A DNA stretch of 64,000 nt from Eleusine coracana subsp. coracana (lineage: Eukaryota > Streptophyta > Magnoliopsida > Poales > Poaceae), in contig CM064432.1 of assembly GCA_032690845.1 (NCBI GenBank), positions 56,852,071 to 56,916,070 on the forward strand. The letters run 5' to 3'. Within the stretch, counting starts at the first letter, position 1. Each line of letters begins with the position of its first letter. Both the position numbers and the translations under genes were made by a program. Positions 1 through 12,538 of the stretch are shown here, piece by piece. Below the pieces are notes generated by a model, which saw nothing but the letters and a program-made list of their open reading frames with translations, ran no database searches and was not told the origin of the DNA.

Positions 1-185
1 GACGGCTAGGGTTAAGGACTGGTGGAATCACCTGCGCCTTAAGCCCCTCCTCCACTTAAATAGACCCTTCTAATGGGCCTCGACTAGTTGGCCCATTAGT
101 GGACTAATTCCTCACACGGATCAATATCCGTATGGCCCTCACATACGGATCAAATCCGTATTGTCTCTTGGGCATATCTCTAACA
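1..185 (-). repeat. 3' LTR of the Copia element, truncated by the window edge
   Basis: Matches 6689-6873 over its whole length except three transitions. It ends in TAACA at 185, next to the polypurine tract at about 186-198. Confidence 0.95.
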
Positions 186-1119
186 ATCTCCCACTTGCAC
201 TAGAGACAATCACATAGGCAAGCGATGTTCCAACCCGTTAAGTGTGTGACCCGTTAGGTTCACATGTACATGATAATGATGTGAAAACCATTTTTCAAAT
301 CATAAATCAATAGCGGCACCTAGCAGCACATACTGATTCTCGTGTACACATAAAGATCATATCGGCTGAACCTTTGACATACGCAGTCAGCGATCCCTTT
401 GCCTCACGATATCAGTCAAGCTTAAGGCAAGATACGTGCCATCCCTATAATAGCTCGACCATTCACTCGAACGTCTAGTGGATTTATCATGACTAACTTT
501 TAGTCATTATGATTAACTTTTAATCACATTGGCATGGCCATGCACTTCTAAATCCATTTAACTCGAGGGGCCCAGAGATATCTCTCCTGTTATTAGGAGG
601 GGCAAATTCCATCTTGACCGCTCACACCCCACGACGTGTTTTATAGCATACCCGAAAATTACCTTTATAACCACCCAGTTACGGAATAGCGTTTGGTAAT
701 CCTTAAATATGCTATTACATATTCTGGGAATCAATGACAATCTCAGGTCTAAGGATCCCAAAGGTACATCATACAAGACAACAATTGATGGCACAATAAT
801 AATATCTCAGCAAAGTCTATTAGTGGGTCAGTCCAACACTATATTCTCCAACATGTGTTCACATTATTGATTTGATATCTCCATATCAATGATCTGTGAA
901 ACACGATCATCAACCAATACATGTGCTAGTCCATGAATCATTATTGTCCAACACAATGAAAAGGAACTAGGGATTATTTAGGATAATATTATAAAAGAAC
1001 AATAAGTTTCACAAACAAGTCACGCACTTGTCAATCAATGCAATAATTATTATCCATAGAACAGAATAACACTTTATTCAATCACACATAAACATAGACA
1101 TTACACAATCTCTTATACA

Positions 1120-4100
1120 TTAATCATGCAGATATCTAATACCCATGGATCTCATATGTGCCTCATGCTTGGGCTGAGAGAGAGGTTTTGTCAACGGATC
1201 AACGATGTTTGAATCCGTGTGCACCTTGCATATCTTTACATCACCTCGAGCGACGATGTCCCGAATAAGATGATAACGCCGTAGTACGTGTTTGTTCTTT
1301 TGATGTGCTCTAGGCTCCTTGGCTTGCGCAATGGCACCACTATTATCATAATAGAGGTCCATTGGACTGGATGCACTAGGAACCACACCCAACTCAGAAA
1401 CAAATTTTCTGATCCAAACAGCTTCCTTTGCAGCTTCTGAAGCGGCAAGGTACTCAGCCTCCGTTGTTGAGTCAGCAACCGTATCTTGCTTGGAACTCTT
1501 CCAGCTCACCGCGCCTCCATTGAGGCAAAACACATATCCAGATTGCGATCTCAAATCGTCTTTGTCGGTTTGGAAGCTAGCATCAGTGTAACCATTTACA
1601 ACGAGCTCTTCCTCACCTCCATAGACTAGGAACATACCCATAGTCCTTCTTAAGTACTTTAGGATATTCTTATTAGCTCCCCAATGAGCTTCTCCTGGAT
1701 TTGATTGGTATCTGCTCATAGCACTAAGAGCGTAGGCTACATCTGGGCGAGTACTTATCATGGCATACATGATGGACCCAACAGCCGAAGCATATGGAAT
1801 CGCTCTCATTTTCTCTTGCTCATCTGGTGTCGAGGGACACTGAGTCTTGCTAAGAGAAACCCCATGTGACATGGGCAAGAAACCTTTCTTGGAATCCTGC
1901 ATATTGAACCGTTTCAATACCTTGTCAATGTACGTGTCTTGGCTTAATCCAATTAGCCTCTTTGATCTATCTCTATAGATCTTAATGCCCAAAATGTAAG
2001 CTGCCTCTCCTAAGTCCTTCATTGAGAAACTCTTTCTCAAAGAAGTCTTAACAGCTTCAAGCATTAGAATATCATTACCGATCAGCAATATGTCATCCAC
2101 ATAAAGGACCAGAAAGACAAGCGCGCTCCCACTAGCCCTTTTGTAAACACAAGGCTCTTCTTCGTTTTTAATGAAGCCAAACCCTTTGACTACCTCATCA
2201 AAGCGAAGATTCCAACTCCGAGATGCTTGCTTTAGTCCATAAATGGACTTTTGAAGCTTGCATATCTTCCTAGCATTTTGTGGATCAACAAAACCTCCAG
2301 GCTGTGTCATGTACACATCCTCACTTAGGTTTCCATTAAGGAAAGCCGTTTTGACATCCATTTGCCATATCTCATAATCATAAAATACGGCATTTGCTAG
2401 AAGGATCCGTATAGACTTTAGCATAGCGACGGGCGAGAAGGTCTGATCATAATCAACCCCTTAAATTTGCTTAAAACCTTTCGCCACCAATCGTGCCTTA
2501 TAGATGTGAACATTTCCATCCATGTCTATCTTTTTCTTAAAAACCCATTTACACTCAATGGTTTTTACACCATTAGGCGGATCTATCAAGTTCCAAACTT
2601 GATTTTCTCTCATGGATTCTAATTCGGATCTCATGGCTCCAAGCCATTTCTCAGAGTCCGGTCCCATCATTGCTTCACTGTAAGTCTTAGGCTCATCATT
2701 GTCTAACAATAATATGTCTCGCTGCCCCGTGGTTAGGAGCGTGAACTTTTCAGGAGTGCGACGTGCCCTTTCTGACCTACGCGGGGTTGGTGTTTCAACA
2801 ATTGGTTCAACAACAATTTGTTTATCCAATTGTGGTATAGCGGAAGAACAAACATTTTCTGGAGCTTCTTGAACTTCTTCAAGTTGCACCGTTCTCCCAC
2901 TTACCCTTTTGGAGAGAAACTCTTTCTCTAGAAAAACACCATTACGAGCGACAAACATTTTGCCCTCTTCCCGGTTGTAGAAATAATAACCTTTGGTTTC
3001 CCTAGGGTATCCTATAAAGAAGCATTTATCAGACTTGGAAGAAAGCTTATCAGACATCATACGTTTTACATAAGCCTCACATCCCCAAATCTTAAGAAAA
3101 GACAACCCGGGACGCTTCCCAGTCCATATCTCATATGGTGTCCTTTCCACGGATTTAGATGGAACCCTATTAAGTGTGAAAGCGGCAGTTTCTAGAGCGT
3201 ATCCCCAGAAGGACAATGGAAGATCACTTTGGCTCATCATAGACCTAACCATGTCTAACAAGGTTCGGTTCTTCCGTTCGGATACTCCATTCCATTGGGG
3301 CGTTCCTGGCGGAGTCCATTATGGAACAATTCCACATTGCTTTAGATGTTCACCAAATTCATGGCTCAAATATTCACCACCACGATCAGATCGTAGGCGT
3401 TTAATAGTCTTGCCCAATTGATTTTGTACTTCATTTTGAAATTATTTGAACTTTTCAAAAGATTCAGACTTATGCCTCATTAAGTAGCTGTAACCATATC
3501 TACTAAAGTCGTCGGTAAAAGTTATGAAGTACTGAAAACCACCTCTGGCCGTGCAACTAATTGGTCCACATACATCCGTATGTACAAGTCCCAATAGTTC
3601 ACTCGCCCTCTCACTATTTCCTGTGAAAGGCGACTTAGTCATTTTGCCAAGTAAACAAGATTCACATGTATCAATTGATTCAAAATCAAAAGAACTTAGA
3701 AGACCATCTGTATGGAGTTTCTTTATGCGCTTCTCATTTATATGACCTAAACGACAATGCCATGTATACGTGGGATTCAAATCATTAGGCTTGAGCCTTT
3801 TCGCATCAATGTTATAAATAGGCTTATTCTCAAGATCTAAGTAATATAATCCATTCACCAATGGGCAATTACCATAGAGAATATTATTCAAATAAATGGA
3901 ACAACACTTGTTCCTTATTATGACCTCATAACCATCATCTTCCTCCAAACATTTTGAAGAAATAATGTTTTTTTCTAAGGCGGGAATATAATAACAATTA
4001 TTTAACTCCAAAACTAATCCTGATGGTAATGAAAGTGGATAAGTTCCGACGGCCAACGCAGCAACCTTTGCACCATTGCCGACGCGAGCATCCACCTCGC

Positions 4101-4215
4101 CTTTTTCACATTTCCTTGCTTCTTTAAGCCCCTACAACGATTTGCAAGTATGAATCATCGATCCGGTATCAAATACCCATGAATCATAAGGACATGTAGC
4201 AACATTATTAATTTC
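1120..4215 (-). pseudogene. Copia pol (protease, integrase, reverse transcriptase, RNase H), interrupted
   Basis: Domains in reading order: protease DTG at 4162-4170; GAG-pre-integrase zinc region (WHCRLGH ... CESCLLGK) about 3640-3790; integrase core about 3240-3640; reverse transcriptase with YVDD at 2092-2103; RNase H with GYTDASF and AEYLA motifs about 1290-1620; stop at 1120-1122. In-frame stops lie at 4132-4134, 3442-3444, 3319-3321 and 2461-2463. The largest intact pieces are 434 codons (1120-2424) and 266 codons (2461-3261). Most stops are consistent with a single C-to-T or G-to-A change. Confidence 0.95.
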
Positions 4216-4239
4216 AATAACATTGATACCTGAATTAGA

Positions 4240-5031
4240 AGTGTCTCCACCCTTCTTCTTCAGCTCTTCCAGATAAAGCTTGCAATTCCTCTTCTAATGA
4301 CCGGGTTTCTTGCAGTGAAAACAAGGATCACTACCCGCCGGTTTAGGCTTAGGAGCTGCTGCAGGCTTAGGCTTAGTGCTAGAGATCTGATCTGTAGCCT
4401 TAGCCTTGGACTTGGACCAGATTTTTTGATGCTTGCCTCAGCTGTCTTAAGCATCCCATGCAACTCAGCCAATGTCTTCTCTAAGCTATTCATTTGAAAG
4501 TTCAAAATGAAAGGCTCATAGGTTGCAGGAAGCGACTGGAGAATCACATCTATGACCAAATCAGGGTGTAGAGCAGCACCAAGTTTCTCCAGATTCTCAA
4601 TGTAACCAATCATCTTGATCACATGAGGACTGACAGAACCGTTTTCAGCTAGCCTGCACGCAAACAAGGACTTTGAGATGTTGTACCTCTTAGACCTTGC
4701 TTGGTTCTCAAACATGCCACGAAGTCCCTCAATCATATTGTGGGCATCCGCGTTCTCATATTGCTTCTGGAGCTCAGAGGACATAGTGGCAAGCATGAGA
4801 CAGCTAACATCAACTGCATCATTGGTATGTTTCTCATACTCCCTTTTCTGAGTGGCAGTAGCATTTTCTGGCAGATCATCAGGATAGGGAAGCTCTAGAA
4901 CATATTCCTTTTTCTCTTACTTGAGAACAATTCTCAAGTTGCGATACCAATCAATAAAGTTTGTTCCACTAAGCTTTTCTTTTTCAAGAATTGAGCGTAA
5001 ATTGAAAGTGTTACTAGCGGTTGGTGCCATG
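4240..5031 (-). pseudogene. Copia gag, interrupted
   Basis: The coat-protein region starts with ATG at 5031-5029. The long open part at 4260-4796 is a UBN2/Retrotran_gag_2-type gag. A TAA at 4917-4919 stops it about 38 codons in. A one-base shift in an A-run near 4420-4430 changes frame before the zinc knuckle. The knuckle itself (CFHCKKPGH, near 4294-4325) is cut by a TAG at 4294-4296. Gag packages the RNA in virus-like particles, and this copy could not make a full one. Confidence 0.9.
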
Positions 5032-6349
5032 ATCTACAACAGAAAATATGCAAATATAAGCACTATGTAAATATAAAACTCTTATAAACATTTTAACAAA
5101 AGTTCATTATTCCACTATATGCTTGGAATCGTTTTCCCTCAAAACGACATATAGTGGTTCAAGATCCATATTCAACTTAGATCCTAGTGAGCTTTGGCAT
5201 CACCGCTAGAAATCTAGTGACATAGGTAAGCAACACTTTGCTAATCACATCCCTATGTGACTCTTGTTTGTTGGGTGGTATCACATGCCCCAACGCCAAC
5301 ACCATGCCCCAAAGCCCAAAACCGTTTTGATAGCTTTGTTAATTAAACCAATACTATGCATATAAATGTCCGACATTTATCCTAATAATTAAGATAGTTG
5401 AGGTACTCTACTTTGGCAGACCTACCATACAACGATCATAATTTTAATAGGTGCAACTATTGGAAGGGCATATAATTTAATTTTTCTTGAGGGAACCTAT
5501 TCTAGCATGTTAATCATATCTAATATAAATAACACATGAAAGAATAGGATGATAGGAACATCATCACAGGCAATCATATTAACTGTGAAATAGTATGGCC
5601 CCTTTCAATTGGTGATCTCCATCTCCATTGTCATCGCCATGTCTCCCGTCCCTTCAACCATCATGCTTGAGGCCTCCATGAACTAACACTTAGCTACTAT
5701 AACTAATAGCTAGTAATAAATTACATGAGAATATCAAGCATCACAGATTGACACGCATGCCGTTATATAATAATATGACAGCCTCAACCTAGCTGTAATT
5801 AATCATGGCACGCAGGCCATGCAAATCACATATATACATCACATGCATCTTTTAGGCCATACCATTCACAACATTCTCTGCAAAAACAAGTTAGGCGAGA
5901 AGCGAATGCTAACATGTGGCCAAAAAGGGTTGTAACAATCTAGGCGTGTCCGTACACAGGATTTCACAGATCGTATCTATAAAACCACAATGGAAATCCT
6001 ATCGGGAAAATTATATTTGCCCGATTTTGAGTCATTCATAATGGCTTAGTTTTCCATTAGGTTTTCATGAGTAGACTGCGGTACATGATTATGATACTAT
6101 TGGCTCCTCTACTGGCGCACGCAGTTAGTCCCGATGGTGATTCCAGCCGGTAGGGACAAGTCACGCGCGCACAGAGAAGGAACACAAATAAATCAATGAT
6201 GCATGTATTGCTATCCGCCCATTACCTTGTGAACCTCCCTATCATCATTGATCTAATCAATCCGAACACAAAACATGTAATAGATCTCATCTAGTACATC
6301 AACATATCGACTATATGCACAAGATCTAGATCACAAACTACACAAGGTC

Positions 6350-6362
6350 GGCTCTGATACCA
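6350..6362 (-). promoter_or_regulatory. Primer-binding site for initiator tRNA-Met
   Basis: The minus strand reads TGGTATCAGAGCC. This is the standard complement of the 3' end of plant initiator Met tRNA, used to prime minus-strand DNA synthesis. It lies one base from the 5' LTR. Confidence 0.95.
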
Positions 6363-6363
6363 C

Positions 6364-6873
6364 TGTAGGGGAACGGGTAGGCTACGATAGCATATAAAAT
6401 TTCTACCGTTCAACCAGGAAACCTTGCAAGAGAGGATCATGGATCGTTACCACTAGACGCGCAGGCGGAGCGGAAGCGAATGTTGGAGCAGCTCGATCCA
6501 ACGTAGTCGCACGTCGGTGTAGAGGAAGTAGTCGATCACGTCAATCGTCTCCTTCTAGTCCAGCCGTCGGCACCGCAACAGCAGCAGCGCCTCCTCGCGG
6601 TATCCACACGTACGAGGTTGGAGCACCGTGCGCGGCGTGCTAGCACCGGCAACACGGTTAGGGTTTTGTGGGCGAGAAAGAGGAGCACGACGGCTAGGGT
6701 TAAGGACTGGTGGAATCACCTACGCCTTAAGCCCCTCCTCCACTTAAATAGACCCTTCTAATGGGCCTCGACTAGTTGGCCCATTAGTGGACTAATTCCT
6801 CACACGGATCAATATCCGTATGACCCTCACATACGGATCAAATCCGTATTGTCTCTTGGGCATATCTCCAACA
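6364..6873 (-). repeat. 5' LTR of the Copia element (510 bp)
   Basis: Bounded by TG...CA (TGTAGGGG and CCAACA as read on the plus strand). Positions 6689-6873 repeat positions 1-185 with three mismatches. The primer-binding site lies one base from its inner end. The 5-bp target duplication cannot be checked because the other end is outside the window. Confidence 0.95.
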
Positions 6874-6941
6874 GATATATCACCATGGCCCCTCTTAAAT
6901 TAGCAAGTTTCTTCACAAACATGCTAATTTTTCTCATACTA

Positions 6942-7099
6942 CTCTCTCCATTCTAAAATATAAGCATTTGAAGGGATGAGAGAGAATGTCCAGATTCAAG
7001 CATTCTCAATGAATCTGGACATCATGTTGTCTAGATTCATTGAAGATGCTATGAATCTAGACTAAGGCTTCAAATACTTATATTTTGGGATAGAGGGAG
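6942..7099. mobile_element. Stowaway-type MITE (158 bp)
   Basis: Inverted ends CTCTCTCCATTCTAAAATAT and the complement of ATATTTTGGGATAGAGGGAG, flanked by TA at 6940-6941 and 7100-7101. This is the standard target of Tc1/mariner-type MITEs. No coding capacity. Confidence 0.85.
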
Positions 7100-8089
7100 T
7101 AGATAATAACCCCCCCCCCCCCCCGACAGACACACACCCCACCACCACCACACATAGACACACACACACATTCTTCTTGGAGGTTTATGATTCAAAATAC
7201 TTAAAGTACATATGAAGTGTTATAGGCAAAAATATGAATGACCATAACATGTATTTTTTAAAATACACATTTTTTTGTTCATAGTATATTGCCATACTCC
7301 ATTGTGTAGTAAAATCATTTTCTTCACTCCATTGGCATCGACTATGATCAAGTGTGATCTTCCTATGCGACTATTTTGTAGTTTTCTTTCTTCTCAATGA
7401 AATACGTGTGAGCACATTCTAGTAAAAAAATAATAATATATCTAATATACATTGAGTTAATATAGTGTCATAGTAGTATAGTTTCAATCATACTAGTGGT
7501 TTTGGGATTTCTGCGTTCTAAATTAAGGCAGGCTACACACCACATAGCAACCTCACTTTTGTTTATTCGCTGAGCACCATGTATATCCCTAAGCCTTGTT
7601 GTCACAAGAGAGAGTACATAGTGTATTGGTTAGAATTAAATTTGATTATGTATATTTTGCCTAACAACTTAACCAACTTGGTGTAGATTAACTCTACTAT
7701 TTGTTGTAATCTAGAAATTGATTGGGTTGTTGTAACAAACTCTATTGCAATCCATAGTCGAGGAGGTTTAAGCCTATATAACATGCAAATACACACATGA
7801 GGTCGAGCGTCATGCTTAACTAAAAAAATCTGCTCCTTTGACTATCTTTCATGTTAATTAGAGTCAACCTAGAATAGATCTTGAAAAGCTCTTCTTCCTC
7901 TAACTTTACCATGTGCCCCACGATTATCAAACCTATCTCAGATAGTCTCATCACAAACAACAACATAGCTTGAGAAGCCCTAGTTCTAACTGCAATTTGC
8001 AATGCTAAGAGTTGAGAAGTTTATCACAAGCTAAGCAATGCGACCAATAGTTGAGATTGATGACATATACACAAATAACAAAGAGTGCC

Positions 8090-8260
8090 CGACTTAAGAC
8101 CAACAACCAACAGACAATTTCCTTCTCTCATCGCTATCCAAAGAAGTGCTTCCCTAGGTAGTGACGAAGATGACCAATAGTGCATGGGGCAAGATCAAGG
8201 GAATGTTCACTTCATGCACAAGGACTATAACGATGATCACATCGACTTAGCGATAGTCTA
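8090..8260 (+). pseudogene. Copia gag-like relic (copy A)
   Basis: Short decayed stretch matching the better preserved relic at 15845-16075, including the motif AWGKIKGMFTSCTR. It lacks a usable reading frame. Confidence 0.5.
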
Positions 8261-8789
8261 GAAGGGCAATATGACTATGACTAGATACTTCACCAAGACA
8301 AGGAAACTTATGACATGACCACTGGTACTCGTTACCTTGATTATGATAAATTCACTTAATATATTCTTATTGTCCTTGATATTTGATTTTAATCCAAATG
8401 TGAAAGATCACCTTGAGTGATTATTACACAACTAACTTCTTTTCCTCGAGACCTGCATGGAATTAATGGGTCATGGACACTTTATGCCTATTGAGCATGT
8501 AAAGTTTACTTTATTAATATAACACTAGACAAATGTTTCAAATCTTTCAAATTCATGGTAACTTGTGAATTCACGTCATCTAGAATGACATATATGGCCA
8601 AATGTTAGCCACATTAGCATTATGTTGTGAGGCGATGAAGTTATTTTGTGGATAGTAATATAATGCATAGACTATATCCTTTCTATCGTTTTTTATTGTG
8701 TATGAATGTTCTTCTATCTTGGTACTCTTTGTGTTAACTTTTTGCTTGGTGTAATCATACCTAATTTAAAAATTTGCAACTAAAAAATA

Positions 8790-8890
8790 AGATATGTTTT
8801 TTTTTAAAATATGAGCAGAACCCAACTCTTCATTTAAGAAGAAAGCAAATTCATAGGTACTAAAATTGTCTAGGTTACATTAGGCAGTAA
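8790..8890 (-). mobile_element. Possible 3' tail of a truncated LINE
   Basis: On the minus strand a TTCTTCTTAAATGAAGAG-type 3' end is followed by an A-run (the T-run near 8795-8805 on plus). This resembles plant L1 3' ends. No reverse transcriptase is visible, so this is tentative. Confidence 0.35.
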
Positions 8891-10190
8891 AAGGCTCTTC
8901 CTCAACAGCACCCCCAAAATGCACACATGCTGTAGCTCGTGCGAAGAAACCTGGTATTCGCCCACATCATGGTCGGCATGCCATCCATAGTCTCATCCGC
9001 ATCGCAATCCACTGCCATCATTGCCCCGCAACTCCATCTCCATTCCCGGCAATATTGCCACCTGTTGCGCCACCCCATTCGCCACCCACGATCATCATCG
9101 ACTGTCAGCGGCGCTGCACCATCCGCACACGCCGTTGCTGTCCTACCCACTTGCCCTTCACTAACTTGTCGTCCATGTGACACTTCCGTCATTGACCTCC
9201 CCCACCGCCTTCCTGCCACTTGCGGCTATGGCGGCACCACTGCCACTCGCCACAACCCACCTCCAATTTGGGCTGCCACACCTAACCTCCTCCTCTAAGG
9301 CCGGAGACCGCAAATGTCCTCTACCCCCCACCTCTATGGCCTAGCAGATCCAAACCCGATCCACCTAACCACCCCACTAGCTTGTTGCCTCGTCGGTTGC
9401 AAGGTGGAAGATGAAATGCGGAGGTGGTCGGTTGCAAGGTGGAAGATGAAATGCGGAGGTGGGCAAATAGAGGGATGCATGACTTACAACACCCACCGCT
9501 AAACAAACCCTTGGTGGCCTTCTCCCTGCACATCATGCCTGCCCAGCGCCATCTCCCGTAGCTTGATCTCATCCTTGATCATGTGTGCAACTTCTCTCGG
9601 CTGCCTTGACTGATGTTGGAAGATTCTTCTATTTCTCTCATTCGAAATATTTCACATTGTATAAATTATCGATGTCACTGCTTTCTTTTTAAATTCTTTT
9701 TTTTTGCCGCCACAATTTTATCATTCCACCACATTAGGAGATCTTTTTCTGCATCCATTGCTGTCATCAACTCCATTTGCGTCCATGTACTGATCTCCTG
9801 CATGCCAAGCCTCCCTTCCAAAGATGCAGTGATGTTTCAGTGTCCTGGTCGTTCTATGTGGACCTGCGCTTTAGACCATCTCTACTAAACTCTCCATCAA
9901 GGTACTGAATAAAAGGCAAATGGAGTGTTTTTAATTTTCTTGTGAAATGCTTGGGATTACACTACCATTGCAAATATCATGAACTCGTTTTTGCTATTTT
10001 CAGTGACTTTTGTGGGCTCCAGTTCCACTGTCAGGTACCATCAATCAATGTTAAATACAAACCAAACTCATTCAATCGAGCCCAAAAGTATGTAAGTAGT
10101 CATGCACAATGAATTATTGTCACATAAATATTATACATGGGTATGCATGTATATGCAGTTTATTCACCGTTTGGCTGTCTATGTAGCCTT
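8891..10190. other. Gene-free stretch downstream of the GRP gene
   Basis: 8930-9300 is GC-richer and has open frames on both strands with no recognisable domain. At 9391-9461 a 35-bp sequence is repeated twice in tandem. 9890-10160 matches 17440-17690 of copy B and includes the undisturbed version (TACATGGGT near 10134-10142) of the site where copy B carries the tandem array. I see no gene. Confidence 0.5.
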
Positions 10191-10340
10191 ATTATGGGAT
10201 CTACCATTCAAGGAATGAATGCATGATGGCGCGCGTGCACACACCCACGCACCCACACCCACACACTATACACCCCAGCAAATATTGACAGCATACGATA
10301 CAGAGTTACGCGTATTTTGGTACGCGAAATGCACACTCGC

Positions 10341-10886
10341 TCACTGGCCATGCCCGCGACCAGCGTGCGAGCCGGCCCTGGAACCTGCATACGAGCCAGC
10401 GCCGGCGCCGGATCTTCCGTTCCCCGCGTTCGAGGCAGCATACGAGCCAGCTTCGGAGCCGGCGTACGACCCTGCACCTGCACCACCTGAACCAGCAGCG
10501 TTCGAACCGGCATATGAGCCTGCGCTGGAACCTGCAGATGATCCCGCACCGCCGGACCCCGACCCTGAGCCAGAGTAGGAACCAGATCCTGACCCGGATG
10601 CCGAACCAGAACCCGAGCCGGAGCCGCCGCCGCCAACCCCGATGCCGATCCCTGAACCGACTCCGACGTCGCCACCCGTGCCAACCCCGATCCCCCCGCC
10701 CGTGCCGGCGCCAAGACCGCCGCCCGTACCGACCCCCACACCCCCGCCCGTGTTCGCGCCGAGGCCACCCCCGCCGCCGAGGCTGACACCCAGGTCCTTC
10801 CGAGCGATGACGCGGCTCTCAGCCGCGAGCACAAGCGCGGCCATCATCACCGCGACACAAAGAACGACGGCCTTTGTGCAAGCCAT
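10341..10886 (-). CDS. Secreted glycine-rich protein
   Basis: 181 residues. Residues 1-22 look like a secretory signal peptide (lysine near the start, then a hydrophobic core ending VLAA before ESR). The rest is low-complexity: GGGVGVGTGGG-type repeats at about 37-85, serine-glycine dipeptides at about 86-115, then GSYAGS / GSNAAGS-type repeats to a C-terminal GRGHGQ. This composition is that of plant glycine-rich cell-wall or apoplastic structural proteins; the exact role is unknown. The start is fixed by the signal peptide and by a TATA box about 193 bp upstream. A frameshifted paralogue lies at 23659-24102 and a fragment at 12539-12620. Large proline-rich frames on the opposite strand are composition artefacts. 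Confidence 0.85.
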   Translation of the reverse strand: MACTKAVVLCVAVMMAALVLAAESRVIARKDLGVSLGGGGGLGANTGGGVGVGTGGGLGAGTGGGIGVGTGGDVGVGSGIGIGVGGGGSGSGSGSASGSGSGSYSGSGSGSGGAGSSAGSSAGSYAGSNAAGSGGAGAGSYAGSEAGSYAASNAGNGRSGAGAGSYAGSRAGSHAGRGHGQ

Positions 10887-11078
10887 ATCTTTTCGTGTTC
10901 AGCGATGATGCTTTTCAAGGGCTGTCAGGCCACTATAGAGCCTGATGTGTATGCTAGCTACTATGCTTGTTCCCTCGTTGGCGATCGCGCTCTTCTCTTG
11001 TGTAATCTTCCCTGCGCATGCAACTCTTGGCGAACGGCGATGGTTGATGTGGAGATGGCGGGGCTTGCGAGGCCGGAC

Positions 11079-11085
11079 ATTTATA
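11079..11085 (-). promoter_or_regulatory. TATA box of the GRP gene
   Basis: The minus strand reads TATAAAT about 193 bp upstream of the ATG at 10886. The same box is kept in the duplicated promoter at 27561-27567 (ATTTATA on plus), where it is now separated from its pseudogene by a transposon. Confidence 0.65.
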
Positions 11086-11129
11086 GTCTTATAGGAACGC
11101 TGGCGCACGACACGGCAACGCGGTGACGG

Positions 11130-11929
11130 TTAGTGCGTTTGGATCGGTGGCGCGAGGTTGTGGCGCTAGCCGGCCGACGTAGTGGAGCATCAGCGCGATG
11201 ACATACTGCAGATGGGGCGATGGGCTGACACATGCCGTACATGCCCGAGCGGCTGAGCCCATGTTTTTCTCTTGCCGAGCTCGCAAGCTAAGTTGGAGGT
11301 CATGATCGGTCGTCTTGGTGCGATGCACGTGTGAGTGTGTATGGTGGCGGGGTTCATTCACCCTGACATTGATCTTCATTACTCGGCGGCACGGGACAAG
11401 CCGAGTTAAACCGATGCAAAATAAAAATCAATCAATGATATGGAGCATAAACACACAGGCACCCCGACATTCAGCGTAACCAAGCAACGAATTCCATTAG
11501 ATCAGTCAGCTTAAACAGCGCCACATCTTGAGGTTGTCATGGCATGACAACCTGCCTCAGCCACATGTTGAGGTTGGCAAATCGTTCCTGTGTGTAAGAG
11601 AGATAATCGATTGGAATAATGCATAAATTGTTTTGCATTCAATCTCGGTCAGTATATATGAGAGTATAAAATTTGAGGGAAAGAGATCTCTCCAATACTT
11701 ATATATGAGTTCTTGATATATAATCTAAATTACTAAATGCACTCTAACACCGTGTACCTCTTTCTTTCTAGATCGTTCACCCACTCTTAGACGACACATT
11801 GTCTAATGTGATTGGCTGACTTGCTTACATCTATTGTGTTACTGAAATTTGTCTTACCAACCAATCATTTCTCGATTTTATTTTGTCTTTCTTTTAGAGG
11901 CAGATTGTGTCAATGTATAAGTGCTTAGT
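11130..11929. other. Intergenic, no gene seen
   Basis: The first ~200 bp is upstream GRP promoter shared with 27600-27750. The rest is AT-rich. One perfect short palindrome lies at 11534-11554. No coding signal. Confidence 0.5.
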
Positions 11930-12538
11930 ATATGCATTTAATATTTTAAAAAGTAATATCAAATATTGGTAAATCACATTTTTATATATTTTTGATAACA
12001 CATTGTTCCTATTGTGCCACGTCTATTTATTATGTTAAATTTAAGGACAGAGCTTCAAGTGACCATATATCGCCATGGCCCCTCCGAGATCAGTAACGTT
12101 CTTCATCAAAAATAACTAAAGAAAGATAACTCCCTCCCCCAAAAAACTATACACACACATAACAACAACAACAATAATAAACACAAACATTCTTCTTTGA
12201 GGTCCATGATTTAAAATACTTAACTATATATGAAGTGTGTATATACCAAAAATATGAATAACTATAAATAGCATTCCAATTTTTTGAATATATATTTGTA
12301 TTTCGTTCATAATGTATTGTCATTCTCCATTCCGTAGTAAATTGTTTTTCTCAATCCATCCTCAGTCGACTATGACGAGGCCAGATCTTCCTATGCTACT
12401 CTTTGCAATTCCCTTCTTTCTCTATCAAATATATATAGAGAGAGTTAATATAGTGTCATAGTAGTGTATGCTCTATCATTTTTTTTTTGGTGGGGGATTT
12501 ATGCCTTCTAAATTGACATACCCTATGAGTTAATATAA
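11930..12538. repeat. GRP block, copy C, 5' part
   Basis: Closely similar to 14880-15400 (copy B) and to 6880-7460 (copy A). Shared words include GGACAGAGCTT and GTGCCACGTCTATTTAT. It runs directly into a GRP fragment, so the material lying between them in copies A and B has been deleted here. Confidence 0.75.

Larger units (their letters stand above)
1..6873 (-). mobile_element. Ty1/Copia LTR retrotransposon, nearly complete, defective
   Basis: Read on the minus strand the order is 5' LTR, tRNA-iMet primer-binding site, gag, protease, integrase, reverse transcriptase, RNase H, polypurine tract, 3' LTR. Integrase before reverse transcriptase is the Copia order. The window starts inside the 3' LTR, so the left end and its target duplication are missing. 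The overlapping 185 bp of the two LTRs differ at three positions (all transitions), so insertion was fairly recent. Even so, gag-pol has at least six in-frame stops and one gag frameshift, so this copy cannot supply its own proteins. The purine-rich tract AAGTGGGAGAT directly precedes the 3' LTR on the minus strand. Confidence 0.96.
6874..11400. repeat. GRP block, copy A (locally duplicated segment)
   Basis: This segment shares ordered similarity with 14870-28140 (copy B) and more briefly with 11930-13700 (copy C) and 28800-29420 (copy D). Landmarks in order are a CCATGGCCCC-containing stretch near 6885, a gag-like relic near 8160-8240, the block 9890-10160, the glycine-rich gene, and its promoter to about 11300. 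Identity is roughly 75-85 percent by eye, so the duplications are old. Confidence 0.75.

Noticed and set aside
10219..10908. Proline-rich open frames opposite the GRP gene
   Set aside because: Glycine codons read backwards give proline. The minus frame has a signal peptide and a TATA box.
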